Part shown: one piece after another, positions 10,516 to 20,282 of the stretch
Layout of the letters: each line of letters begins with the position of its first letter
How positions within the stretch are numbered: position 1 is the first letter of the stretch
NCBI RefSeq assembly: GCF_041146795.1
Contig: NC_135187.1
Location: 3,483,556 to 3,547,555 of the forward strand
Reading direction: 5' to 3'
Length of the DNA: 64,000 bases
Source of the DNA: Maylandia zebra
Lineage: Eukaryota; Chordata; Actinopteri; Cichliformes; Cichlidae
Made by a program: the position numbers and the translations under genes
The notes under the pieces: generated by a model
The model's database searches: none
The model's input: only the letters and a program-made list of their open reading frames with translations
What the model was told of the DNA's origin: nothing

Positions 10516-10568
10516 AATGCAGCTACTGCAGAGACTGATACAGTTCACTGAGGACACACACACAAGCA
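10516..10568 (+). pseudogene. Orphan 3' flank of a lost VA gene
   Basis: It contains CTGCAGAGACTGATACAG, then TTCACTGAGGACACACACAC. This is the segment that lies between RSS and CA repeat in VA genes, but no V exon or RSS precedes it. The CA repeat has shrunk to a few units. Confidence 0.7.
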
Positions 10569-11410
10569 TATACATTGAGTATATTGCTACAAATTAAGAG
10601 ACGACCAAATACAATACATAGCACTTAGAAAACATCACTAGATTAATTGATAATCCTGAACACGTACTTTGTTCACACCTGTTTCTGGACAGGAGTGCTT
10701 TAACTCTCAGACTCCTGATCTCCACCTCATCCTGGACAATTATCCTCAACTAAGTCTCCACCTGCTTCATCTCTGCCACCACCAGCTTCTAGACTCTTCT
10801 CTGCTCTGTTGCTTCATCAGAGTTTCACTGACATATAGTTCATTAATCAAACTTCAGTAAATCTTCATTTAAATAGACTCTGTTTAAACATACAGATGAC
10901 AGCCTGCTCTTTAATTTCAATTATTAGGATATTTTTTATCTATATTGTCAGAATAAAATGCAGGTCAAGAAACAGCTTTGAGACTAGAAAATATGAAGAG
11001 CACACAGACAATCTATGGTTGGACCTCAACATCTTATAGAAAACACTAAATGTGTGTATAAGAATATATTTAACCATGTTGACTACACATTACACTTGGT
11101 GTGTCTGTAGACATTTTTATTTTGGTCTGGTTTAATAAATGTTACAAAATCTCTCTTTTTTAAATGTGCATCTATCAAACTCACAGAGTCAAAGAACATG
11201 TTTCCTCGTTACATTTTTATTCTTTTAAGAGTTTGAAATATCAGCTTTACAACAGACACAAAAGGATGAAACTAGAGGAGATTGTTGCTCTGATTGTTGT
11301 CATTATGAGATGGAAACATGACTGTTTGATGGGTTTATTTTTTTTAATCTGCCAAAAAGAAGAAACAAAGAGACAGAAGAAAATCAACATCAAAGACTCA
11401 GTGATTGACA

Positions 11411-11745
11411 TCAGGACTGGGAACACTGGTCTCGCCTCAGTATCTCTGAGATCGGAGTGTGGGAGCCCTGGGTGGCCTCACAGGTCACAGAGCCCACCTT
11501 CCCCCACTGGTCTGCAGTGAGCGTCAGGGTGCTGCTCCAGCTGTAGAGGCCGTCATTCTGCAGCACTCCAGGAGTCCTGCTCTCCTCCCCTCTGATGCTG
11601 CTGCTGCCACTGCTGTCGCTCGTCTTCCAGGACAGACTCCAGTCTGAGGGGAAGCCCTTGTTGGCCACACACATGAGCGTGGCCTTCCCCTGCTCCAGCT
11701 CCTTGTTGGAGGGACCCAGCACCTTCAGGGCGGGGCGGGTATCAC
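11411..11745 (-). CDS. Immunoglobulin light-chain constant exon C1
   Basis: Single C1-set Ig domain of a kappa-like teleost light chain. The acceptor is CCTAG at 11750-11746; the phase completes the codon split at the J donor (A+GT, Ser). The frame is open for 111 codons to TGA at 11411. It shows [15 protein letters not shown] (first Cys), LSWKTSD (core Trp), [20 protein letters not shown] (second Cys) and a C-terminal DQCSQS, whose Cys would bind the heavy chain. Relative to C2 it has extra Ser residues before IRGEESR. A possible AATAAA lies at 11334-11339, about 72 bp after the stop. J3 is about 690 bp upstream. Confidence 0.95.
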
Positions 11746-12434
11746 CTAGGAAACACCAATCAGCTTAGAGGACAGGGACCACAATTTGAATTTCTCCGTT
11801 AAGAAGTTTCTGTCAGGTGTTTTTTCTGCTCCACCAGTCATTCACTCACACATTGTTTCACTTCCCTTTAAGAAACCTCTCATGCATATCAGCACAGAGA
11901 GAATCATCACACAGTTTGAGCTGAAATATGTTCAAACTACACTGGAAATAAAAGAAGCAGATGTGGAAACATTTACAGCAGAAGTTTGGCTTTAAAATGA
12001 TTAGAAGTCTAAATCATGGACGACTGAAGAAATGAGTGGACACAAGCACAGAGCAGCTACTCATTCATATAGATTTGAAATGTTATTGAACAGATCACAT
12101 GATTTCAAACTAAATCTGAAACATCTGACACGATAAAAACATCAGAAAGCAAACTTTAACTCATCCAAACAGCAGCTGATGTGGTGGAAATTTACAAACT
12201 AATCATAAGATGATGAAGTTTACTCTTGTCTACATTTTACTGTGACAGAAATGTAGATTAAACAAGAGAAACTCGCAGAGCTCATCTGAATTAGTCCAGT
12301 AAAAAGGACAAATATCAAACACTAAATTATTTTAAATAAAAAAAAATACTTTTGTCTCATCTAAGCAGCCTAACAAATAATTATTAAATAAAATGATACA
12401 ATATTTAATAATAAACACAGTTTAATTAACTTAC
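11746..12434 (-). other. J3-C1 intron
   Basis: Nearly identical to the left-edge intron (1-491), with scattered substitutions, so these two clusters duplicated recently. An intronic enhancer could lie here, but I recognise none. Confidence 0.8.
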
Positions 12435-12472
12435 TTCCAACATCCAGTCTGGTTCCTCCACCAAAAGTCCAC
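12435..12472 (-). CDS. Immunoglobulin light-chain J segment J3
   Basis: Encodes [12 protein letters not shown] and ends at a GTAAGT donor. It differs from J1/J2 in the first codons (Trp for Tyr, and a TTT Phe codon). It serves C1. Confidence 0.95.
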
Positions 12473-12511
12473 CACAGTGATACAAACTCATTGAGGCGCC
12501 GTACAAAAACC
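12473..12511 (-). other. 23-spacer RSS of J3
   Basis: CACTGTG 12473-12479, 23-nt spacer 12480-12502, GGTTTTTGT 12503-12511. Confidence 0.95.
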
Positions 12512-12884
12512 TCTGACTGTAGAGAGACGCGGCTCTCTGACTAACAGACTGAATTAAAACTAAAAGCTCTCTAGACTTAACCAGATGTATGTATATGTAA
12601 AATATCCTCAAGTCCACTCTGATGTTTTATATCATTTGTTAATATTCATTTTAACATTTTAACATTTGAAACAAACAAACTCACCAATATGAATTCTTTA
12701 AATCATAATTTCATGACATATTATTATTATAATTATGAAATAAAAATGAATGAAACACAATAAAACAATTTTCCAAAAATGTAATTTGCATTTATTTTAG
12801 AGTTTTTATCCAGTTTTGGTCCTCAGTAACCAAAAGGTTATGGCTGTGATATATTGTGTATTTTAGAGTTAGAAAAATCTAAAA

Positions 12885-14205
12885 TAGTGCTGTCAGCGTT
12901 AATCTTGTTAAAATGACGTTAACGCCATAACCACATTAAGATCAAACCTGCACCATTCTTTTGGTCCACTGCAGTGTAGCAGTCAAAAGAAAAGTGAAGT
13001 GGCCACAAATGGCCAGGATAGAGCCCAGAGGGTTAATGCATAAAATGTATAAAAATATTATTGATTACAGGGTAATACATTAATGTTAATAGCAACTGTA
13101 AGCTTTTTACTTTGAAGTAAGAAGTATAAACAATGCTGTTACTGCCACTGGACCGAGTGGTCTGTACTGAACTGAACTCAGGCGCAGAAACCCAGAGCAG
13201 AGACAGCAGATGGTTTAACAATATTTTATTAGGCCTAAGCGCTCCAAATGTAGCAAGGACAAAAAAACCTAACCCTGCAATTCTGGCTTGGAGGCAGAAT
13301 AAACAGAGAGAAAAACAGATAAACACCATATACACATTTAAGTTCAGGTTTTAGCAGAAATAACACGTTACAGTTAGCATGTAAGAGATTTGGGAGAAAA
13401 TTCTTTACAAAAACATAATTTACCAGACACTTTTATTAGTGACATACGTATCTATTGACATATAACAGACAATTTAGCAAAGGCTAACTAACATCTGGGC
13501 AATAAAAAACAGAGCAGAATGTAAGTTTGTCTTTGTGACAAACGCTACAATGTTGATGCAGGTGGAATGAGAGACATAAATAAAGTGCAATATGCAGTAA
13601 AGGGAACAATGTGCACTGATGTCAGATAGAGAAAAGCAGTGAAGTGAATTTGTTCAATAACAAGCAAAAATCTAATACGTTTGAAACTGACCACTAAAAG
13701 CTAACCAGAGGTGTCAAAAGTACACACATTGCAAGTTGAGATACCTCGGGGGTCTGACTGTTGTTGTAACGCTAACAAAGTGCCAACATAATCAGTGTAA
13801 GCAAACTAGATGATTCCTGGAATTATATAATTATTAACGGCAAATTTATACATGACAGACTCTGTCCCAACCTTTATGATCCACTTGCAAGGTTTCCACA
13901 GACGATGATCCATGCAGGAACGCATTTCGGCCTACTGTAGAGATCACGTGTTTCCGGTTAGCATGGAGGTCACGTGCTTCCTTTTACTGTGGAGGTCGCA
14001 ATATGGCGCTCCCCAGTGGCTGCAGCCCTTCTCTGTGCATGGGGCTGCACGCCGCTAACACGTTAACGATCTAACTGCACCAATGCGTTGACGCCGTGCA
14101 GCCAACGCACGGGGCGATCTGCGTTAACTCGCTAAGAGAGATTTGTAGTGTTAATGCAGTTGTGGCTTCAACGTCATTTAAACAAAAATAACGCTAACAG
14201 CACTA
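12885..14205. mobile_element. hAT-like non-autonomous DNA element
   Basis: Terminal inverted repeats TAGTGCTGTCAGCGTTA (12885-12901) and its complement at 14189-14205 match at 16 of 17 bases. Flanking 8-mers ATCTAAAA and CTCTAAAC agree at six of eight positions, fitting an aged hAT 8-bp duplication. There is no transposase frame inside. The middle (13140-13260) looks like a second inserted repeat. Confidence 0.75.
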
Positions 14206-14790
14206 CTCTAAACATTAAAATGTACTTTTAACCTACATTCACTAAACTTCAAACTGCATCAAAAAACTATTTTGTGTGTACTCCCAAACACAGGTTACAA
14301 ACGATAAGGAGCAGTTATTACACACTACATCACAAAACCTGTTCAGGGCATGAAACTCAAGTCTGTCCAGTGTCACAGGTTGTCCTGTTATTCTACAAAA
14401 CATATACAAATGTGAAGTTAAAACAGAGATGAATGATTCTGAGCTGTGGTCAGGTTTAACTTTTGCATCCTGTGGTCAGCATTGTACATCATTGTGAATC
14501 ACTGAAAGTGTGTTTCACTGAGTGAGTTTTCTAAAAATCTAAAGTAAGTTTTACAAATTGAACCTTTCCTCTGAATATTTTTTAAATGTCCTTCACTTTT
14601 GAGGCCCTGTTTACATGTGCAGGCGTCTTTTGGAAAACAGACTTTACTATTTATTCTGTCCTGCTTACATGTTAACAGCACTTTAGTCCAAGACAATCCA
14701 ATACAAAAAGCACATGGCCCAAAAATCAATGAAGTTTCAATGAAGCTCCAGAGGACGACCCGGAGGTCGGCAGGGTGTGCCTGTGCTTTT
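14206..14790. other. Intergenic sequence
   Basis: No supported gene or repeat. Confidence 0.4.
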
Positions 14791-14792
14791 TT

Positions 14793-16873
14793 GATACAGG
14801 ACCCAAAAGCAGATGATGACAGAGGAGTTGCAGGTTTCAGCAAAAAACGAGCCTTTATTTGGGTTGAGGGCTGAACCAAAAATGAAAACTACGAAAAAAC
14901 TATGAGAACTGTGACAACAGTGACAATTGTGGTGGGTATAACAGACGACCTGACAATGACATTGGCAGGGCTCGTGGGATGAGCCGTGTGGAATTTAATG
15001 AGGACCCAAGATGCAGGCAGCTGAGATGCAGGGGAGTTTTTATAGAGAAGGTGGAGGTACAAACAGAAACGGCAGAGGAGTGGAGGAAACTAAACAAAAC
15101 CTAAACTGGAAAAAAGTAAGAAAACAAACCTGAAGCGCTAACGAACACGGAGAAGTGGGAGCAGGCAGGCACAGAACAAAACCCTAACAAATGGTAAACC
15201 TTAACAAAAGATATAACAGAATAAACAAAGAACATAGAATAATATAAATACACACAAAACACAGAGTCGTCAGACTCAGGACCATGACAGACATACAGAA
15301 AACACACCGACTTAAATACATACGGCGGACGAAAGCGAAAGCATTTGCCAAGAATTTTTTCATTAATCAAGTGTATGAAAAAAATACACACAGGTCCTTT
15401 TCTGTCACCATGGGTACCTACGCCTCCTCCATTGCCCCTGTTACCTCTGGTGTCCCCCAGGGGTCTGTGCTGGGTCCCATGCTGTTCTCTTTATACTTGT
15501 TACCCTTGGGCCGAATCTTTGATAAATACAATATTTCTTTCCACTTTTATGCGGATGACATTCAAATCTATTTTGAACTAGCTGAGGATGTCATGTTGTC
15601 GTTGCAACATTTCGCCGATTGTATGAATGAAGTTAAAATCTGGCAACTGAGCAATTCCCTCATTCTAAATGATAAGAAGACTGAAATTGTAATCTTTGAT
15701 ACTCCCTTCTCTCGGGCTGAACTAATTGGTATTTTTGGGCCCTTTGCTGACTCCCTTTATGACACTGTGAGGAACCTGGGTGTTGTCTTGGACAGTTCCT
15801 TCAAGTTGGACAAACACGTGTCCTCTGTAGTTAAATCGAGTTTCAGTCAACTACGTCTAATCTCTAAGGCCAAGCCCTACTTACCACGTAAGGACCTGGA
15901 GAAACTTATCCATGCCTTTGTTACATCAAGATTAGATTACTGTAATTCCCTTTACACTGGTCTCCATTCTGCCCTTGTTCACAAACTGCGGCTCGTTCAA
16001 AATGCGGCTGCGCGTCTTTTAACTGGAACTGGCAGGTTTGACTCTATTACTCCAGTTTTTTCCGACCTGCACTGGCTCCCTATTAAATTTTGTATTGATT
16101 TTAAAATCTTATTGCTCACTTTTAAAATCATAAGTAACACCGCGCCCAGCTATCTTACGGATCTCCTCAGCTTTTATACCCCTGGGAGAGCGCTTAGATC
16201 AGCAGGCCAAATGCTCCTGGTGCGACCTAGATCTCGGCTCAAGACCAGAGGTGACCGCGCATTCGCTGCTGTCACACCCTACCTCTGGAATTACCTCCCT
16301 CTAGCTATTCGGGCGTCTGATTCAATTCAATCTTTTAAATCTCGATTAAAAAGTTATTTGTTTAGCCTTGCTTTCCCCGCCTCCTAGAACCTGCATTTTT
16401 GGTGTACTGTAAGTTATCTTTTTCGCTTTATTTATAATGTTTTAACCTTCAGCCTTTCAGGTTGTGCCTACTACGCCTGGTGTATTATTGGTTAGTTATG
16501 TCACCCGCCTGTTAGTATATTTTATTTGTATTTTGTGTTTTGTGTTTTGTATTTATTATTGCTCTAACTCGTTCTGTGAAGCACTTTGGCATACCTGTGT
16601 TTTTTTAAATGTGCTATATAAATAAAATTGTATTGCATTGTATTGTACACAGGAGGTGATATGGGGACATGGGAACAAATGGGGAAACAGCTGACTGACA
16701 TTAACATAATGACGGGACAGGAGAAGTGAACCTAATACAACGAACAAAGAACACAAGACTCAAAATTAAAATAAAACAAAAATAAAACAGGGAAAACGGC
16801 CAAAAAATACAATAAACAACGAAATAGCACTAAAATACACAAAACACTGGGTCTCAGACCCAGTACCATGACA
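14793..16873. repeat. Nested TGTCA-ended interspersed repeats
   Basis: At least two related copies are stacked. One ends in CCATGACA at 15289 and begins near 14951. Another resumes after it, is split by the L2 fragment and ends in CCATGACA at 16873. Shared internal landmarks with the copy at 50187-50736 are GGACCCAA near one end, a CTTAAATACA segment, and an A-rich half. There is no coding capacity. I cannot assign it to a class. Confidence 0.6.
15395..16646 (+). mobile_element. 5'-truncated L2-type LINE
   Basis: It holds the C-terminal half of an L2 reverse transcriptase: SGVPQGSVLGP, YADDIQIY, then the L2 tail motifs SRLDYCNSLYTGL, LVQNAAARLLTG and LHWLPIKF, ending FKSRLKSYLFSLAF at 16387. 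The 3' UTR closes with AAGCACTTTGG, ATATAAATAAA and a TTGTA-type tail. It is flanked by a 7-bp target duplication ACACAGG (15388-15394 and 16647-16653). The frame is open from the truncation to the stop, so the insertion is fairly young. Without endonuclease and the first RT blocks it cannot move. Confidence 0.9.
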
Positions 16874-17310
16874 GCGATACCCTAATCCCATGGGGCATGT
16901 GGTCGTCTGCGCACCCACTGAGCTTGAACTGGCACCCTGTACAGTCCAGACTGGTCAACACTTAGTATTATATTACAATGTAGGGCTCAGGTTTGCTCTT
17001 GAAATATTTTCTTGTCTTCTCCTTCAGCTGAGATGTTTTTTTAAAAGGATTGCAGAAAATGTCCTATTTAAAAACATACCTATGTATGATTGTAACCTAA
17101 GACACGACGTTACAATCATACATTCACTCAAAAATATAATTATACAAAATCTGAAATATCTTTCTAACTAATGATAAAATCAGTTGATTCACCACCAGAT
17201 CAAGATAAAAAGAATTGAATTTTTCATAGAAGGAGGAAGAAATGTTCTTTTTGAAATAATTTACAGTGAACATCATCAACAGCATCATCAGATCGATCCC
17301 ACTCCCTGTT
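16874..17310. other. Intergenic sequence upstream of VA3
   Basis: AT-rich, no gene seen. Confidence 0.5.
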
Positions 17311-17333
17311 GCAGTCATTTCCATAGAGAGGCA

Positions 17334-17341
17334 CTTTGCAT
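17334..17341 (-). promoter_or_regulatory. Octamer-like promoter element of VA3
   Basis: CTTTGCAT at the VA1 spacing. Confidence 0.7.
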
Positions 17342-17459
17342 CAGCAGCACCATGCTCCAGTGCTCTGGGAGAGTTTATAGTCCTGAGAGTTGAACACTGG
17401 ATGACTGACAGCTGTCCTTCATCACAACAGAAGCCACAGAAATCCTCCTCATCAAAAAC

Positions 17460-17933
17460 ATGACTTTGATCTGCGTCCTCATCTGGACTCTCCTCTGCTG
17501 CTGCTTCACAGGTAAAGTCCAGAGAATCAAACTCCTCTCCTCTATCAACATCTGTCCCTCTGAAATGAAGCCCACAAAACCATGAAGCTGCTTTATGTTT
17601 TTGTCTCTGTGTCCTCAGAGTCCAGAGGGCAATATACAGTGACTCAGCCTGGAGCAGTGAGCTCTGCTGTGGGAGGAACTGTGAGCATCAAGTGTACGAC
17701 CAGTCAGAATGTTTGGAGCTCCAACTGTTTAGCCTGGTACCAACAGAAAGATGGAGGAGTTCCTAAACTGCTCATTTATCGTGCTAGCAGTCGAGCATCA
17801 GGGATTCCAGCTCGTTTTACAGGCAGTGGATCAAACTCTGACTTCACTCTGACCATCAGTGGAGTCCAGGCTGAAGATGCAGCAGTTTATTACTGTCAGA
17901 GTTTTCACTGGCCTGGCAGTCAGCGTGTGTTCA
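17460..17933 (+). CDS. Immunoglobulin light-chain variable gene VA3
   Basis: Leader exon 17460-17511, V exon 17619-17933. CDR1 is [11 protein letters not shown]2 RASSRA, CDR3 [12 protein letters not shown]. The CDR1 Cys has no obvious partner in CDR3, unlike in VB genes. Frameworks match VA1 closely. Open frame and intact RSS; apparently functional. Confidence 0.96.
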
Positions 17934-17961
17934 CACAGTGAAAAACAGTCGTACAAAAACC
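17934..17961 (+). other. 12-spacer RSS of VA3
   Basis: CACAGTG 17934-17940, 12-nt spacer, ACAAAAACC 17953-17961. Confidence 0.97.
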
Positions 17962-18039
17962 TCCCTCAGTCAGACTGAACAGAAACTGAAGTGACTGCTG
18001 CAGCTGGAAGATACTGCAGAGACTGATACAGTTCACTGA

Positions 18040-18041
<2 letters not shown>

Positions 18042-18114
<73 letters not shown>
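18042..18114. repeat. (CA)n microsatellite downstream of VA3
   Basis: About 36 units at the standard VA position. Confidence 0.98.
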
Positions 18115-18120
<6 letters not shown>

Positions 18121-18950
18121 TTAATGTGGGTTTGACTCAAAACATCAGACTTGTGTCCATCCTGACGAGCTCGCACAGAAGAACATGTGAAACACAAAAC
18201 AGTTGATACTGTGAGTCAGATCTGTGATGAAGAAACTCTCCTGTAAATATTCAAACTGGGAAGTAGTTATTAAATGAGAATATTTTAGTAAACTGCAGTA
18301 CTGATATATGTATGTATGTAGATTGCTCAACTACATTCTTGGTCACAGAAATATTTCACATGATTTGATCTGAAGATTTAAAGTTTAGTTCATCAAGTCT
18401 TTAACTTCATCTTTGTGACATAAATTATTCTGACATTTACACTTTTTAACCTGCACTGATGTTCTGAAAGAGACATTTTTAGTGTCTCCTATGTTGATAA
18501 AGAAAGTTTAGTTTTTCTTTGGGTTATTTTATCAATTCTGACTTTGAAGAAAACCAGGACGGGTCTCATCATGGGTCACATGCAGGTTACAATAATCTGT
18601 CACCATGTTTTCTACTTCTTCTACACCCAACAGCAAAGATCATCACAAAATCCAACATGATGGAAAATAATGCAGCTGCAAAAGACCTTAAAACTATTTA
18701 TAACAGGGAGCAGCTGTTGGCTGTGATTCTATTTTTAACTTATTGCTTTTTCATTTCTTTTTTTTAGTTGTTTTCATTTTTTTACGTTTACAGTCTGATG
18801 TGATACAGCACATGTGATTCTCTCAGTCAAAGTTACTGAAGCAGAGATTTTCAGTGTATGGAAGCATCACTGCTGAAGCTGAAGGATGATTATCAGACAG
18901 AAGAGCAGCTGAATGGAAACACATGAAAACCACTATTTGAAGACCTCAGT
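18115..18950. other. Intergenic sequence between VA3 and C2
   Basis: No supported gene. Confidence 0.5.
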
Positions 18951-18951
18951 T

Positions 18952-18957
18952 TTTATT
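18952..18957 (-). terminator. Candidate polyadenylation signal for C2
   Basis: AATAAA on the - strand about 130 bp past the C2 stop. Confidence 0.6.
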
Positions 18958-19088
18958 TGAAGTATTAAAACCATCAACAGTGCCACAAGCATGAAAACAT
19001 GAAAACTATCAAAGCAATACAGACACAGAGGGAGCAGACTGAGAGAAGCTGCAGACTAAAGCCAGTATCAGAGTCCCAGTGAGTCAGC

Positions 19089-19417
19089 TCAGGACTGGGA
19101 ACACTGGTCTGTCATCAGAGTCTCTGAGAGTGGAGTGTGGGAGCCCTGGGTGGCCTCACAGGTCACAGAGCCCACCTTCTCCCACTGGTCTGCAGGGAGC
19201 CTCAGGGTGCTGCTCCAGCTGTAGTGGCCGTCATTCTGCAGCGCCCCGGGGCTCCTGCTCTCCTCTCCACTGCTGCTTCTTCCATCCACCTTCCAGGACA
19301 GCCTCCAGTCTGAGGGGAAGCCTTTATTGGTGAGACACATGAGTGTAGCCTTCTCTGGTTTCAGCGCATCATCACTGGAGGGGGCCAGTACTGTCAGGGA
19401 GGGGGGGACTCGACCCA
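19089..19417 (-). CDS. Immunoglobulin light-chain constant exon C2
   Basis: C1-set Ig domain, 109 codons to TGA at 19089. The acceptor CTGCAG ends at 19418, after a pyrimidine-rich run of TC repeats. It starts [16 protein letters not shown] and continues [57 protein letters not shown] and DQCSQS. Both domain Cys, the core Trp and the terminal Cys are present. It diverges from C1 mainly in the N-terminal 20 residues and the Ser loop. Its J (J4) lies about 4.1 kb upstream because a LINE fills the intron. Confidence 0.95.
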
Positions 19418-20073
19418 CTGCAGAGAGAGAGAGAGAGATGTTAGAGAAACTGGGAGTTTGGGTGAAACTGCTCTCCAGATGTTTCACTTCCCTCTCTGAG
19501 CTTGGTAACCATGGTAACAGACAGGCTTCACTGCTGAACCATGGCAACAGACGAGTTTCAGTACCAAAGATAAAAATATTAAAGTGTTTCTTTGACTTCT
19601 GATATACTCATGTGTGTTATGTTTGTATTATTTATTAGTTTTATAATTAGAAAAAGAACAAAATATTAAAATGTGAGAATTTTGTCATAAACAATTTATT
19701 ATGTAAAAAAGAAAAAAGCATAGACCTGTTTTGCTCTATTTTGGAACAATAAAGATAACTGTACTTACTCACACATTAAAATTCATAAACTCAGCAAACC
19801 TCAGACAGCAAACTGTTAATGTGTCGTTAATAATGTTAAATCTTTAAGAACTATTAATTTTAGATCAAATCAAATCAAATCAAATCACTTTTATTGTCAC
19901 ATCACATGTGCAGGTACATTGGTACAGCACATGTGAGTGAAATTCTTGTGTGCGAGCTTCACAAGCAACAGAGTTGTGCAAAATACAAGAATGGCTACAT
20001 CTGAAACTAATAAATATATTTACAATATATAATAGTATATGCATTTCTGGATTTGTATACTAAATATTTTTCT

Positions 20074-20075
<2 letters not shown>

Positions 20076-20140
<65 letters not shown>
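20076..20140. repeat. (TG)n microsatellite in the LINE 3' UTR
   Basis: About 30 TG units; the related copy at 31285-31306 has far fewer. Confidence 0.95.
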
Positions 20141-20141
<1 letters not shown>

Positions 20142-20282
20142 ACATTTTTACAAATTAAATAGTAAAAAAATAATAGATAAAATATATAAAAATATACAGA
20201 GTTGAATATGTGCAAAACAAGTGGCATTTATATACAGTGTGGAGTGCATAATGTTGAAGTTCCAGTAGTGAAGCTGAGGTGT

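Noticed and set aside
13033..13354. 100-codon frame and antisense partner
   Set aside because: Inside the hAT-like element, in what looks like a nested repeat; no recognisable domain.
14499..14879. 126-codon antisense frame
   Set aside because: No domain; its right end runs into the TGTCA repeat.
15284..15394. Host gene start at 15284
   Set aside because: The first codons of that frame belong to a non-coding repeat. The L2 part begins at 15395 after the ACACAGG duplication.
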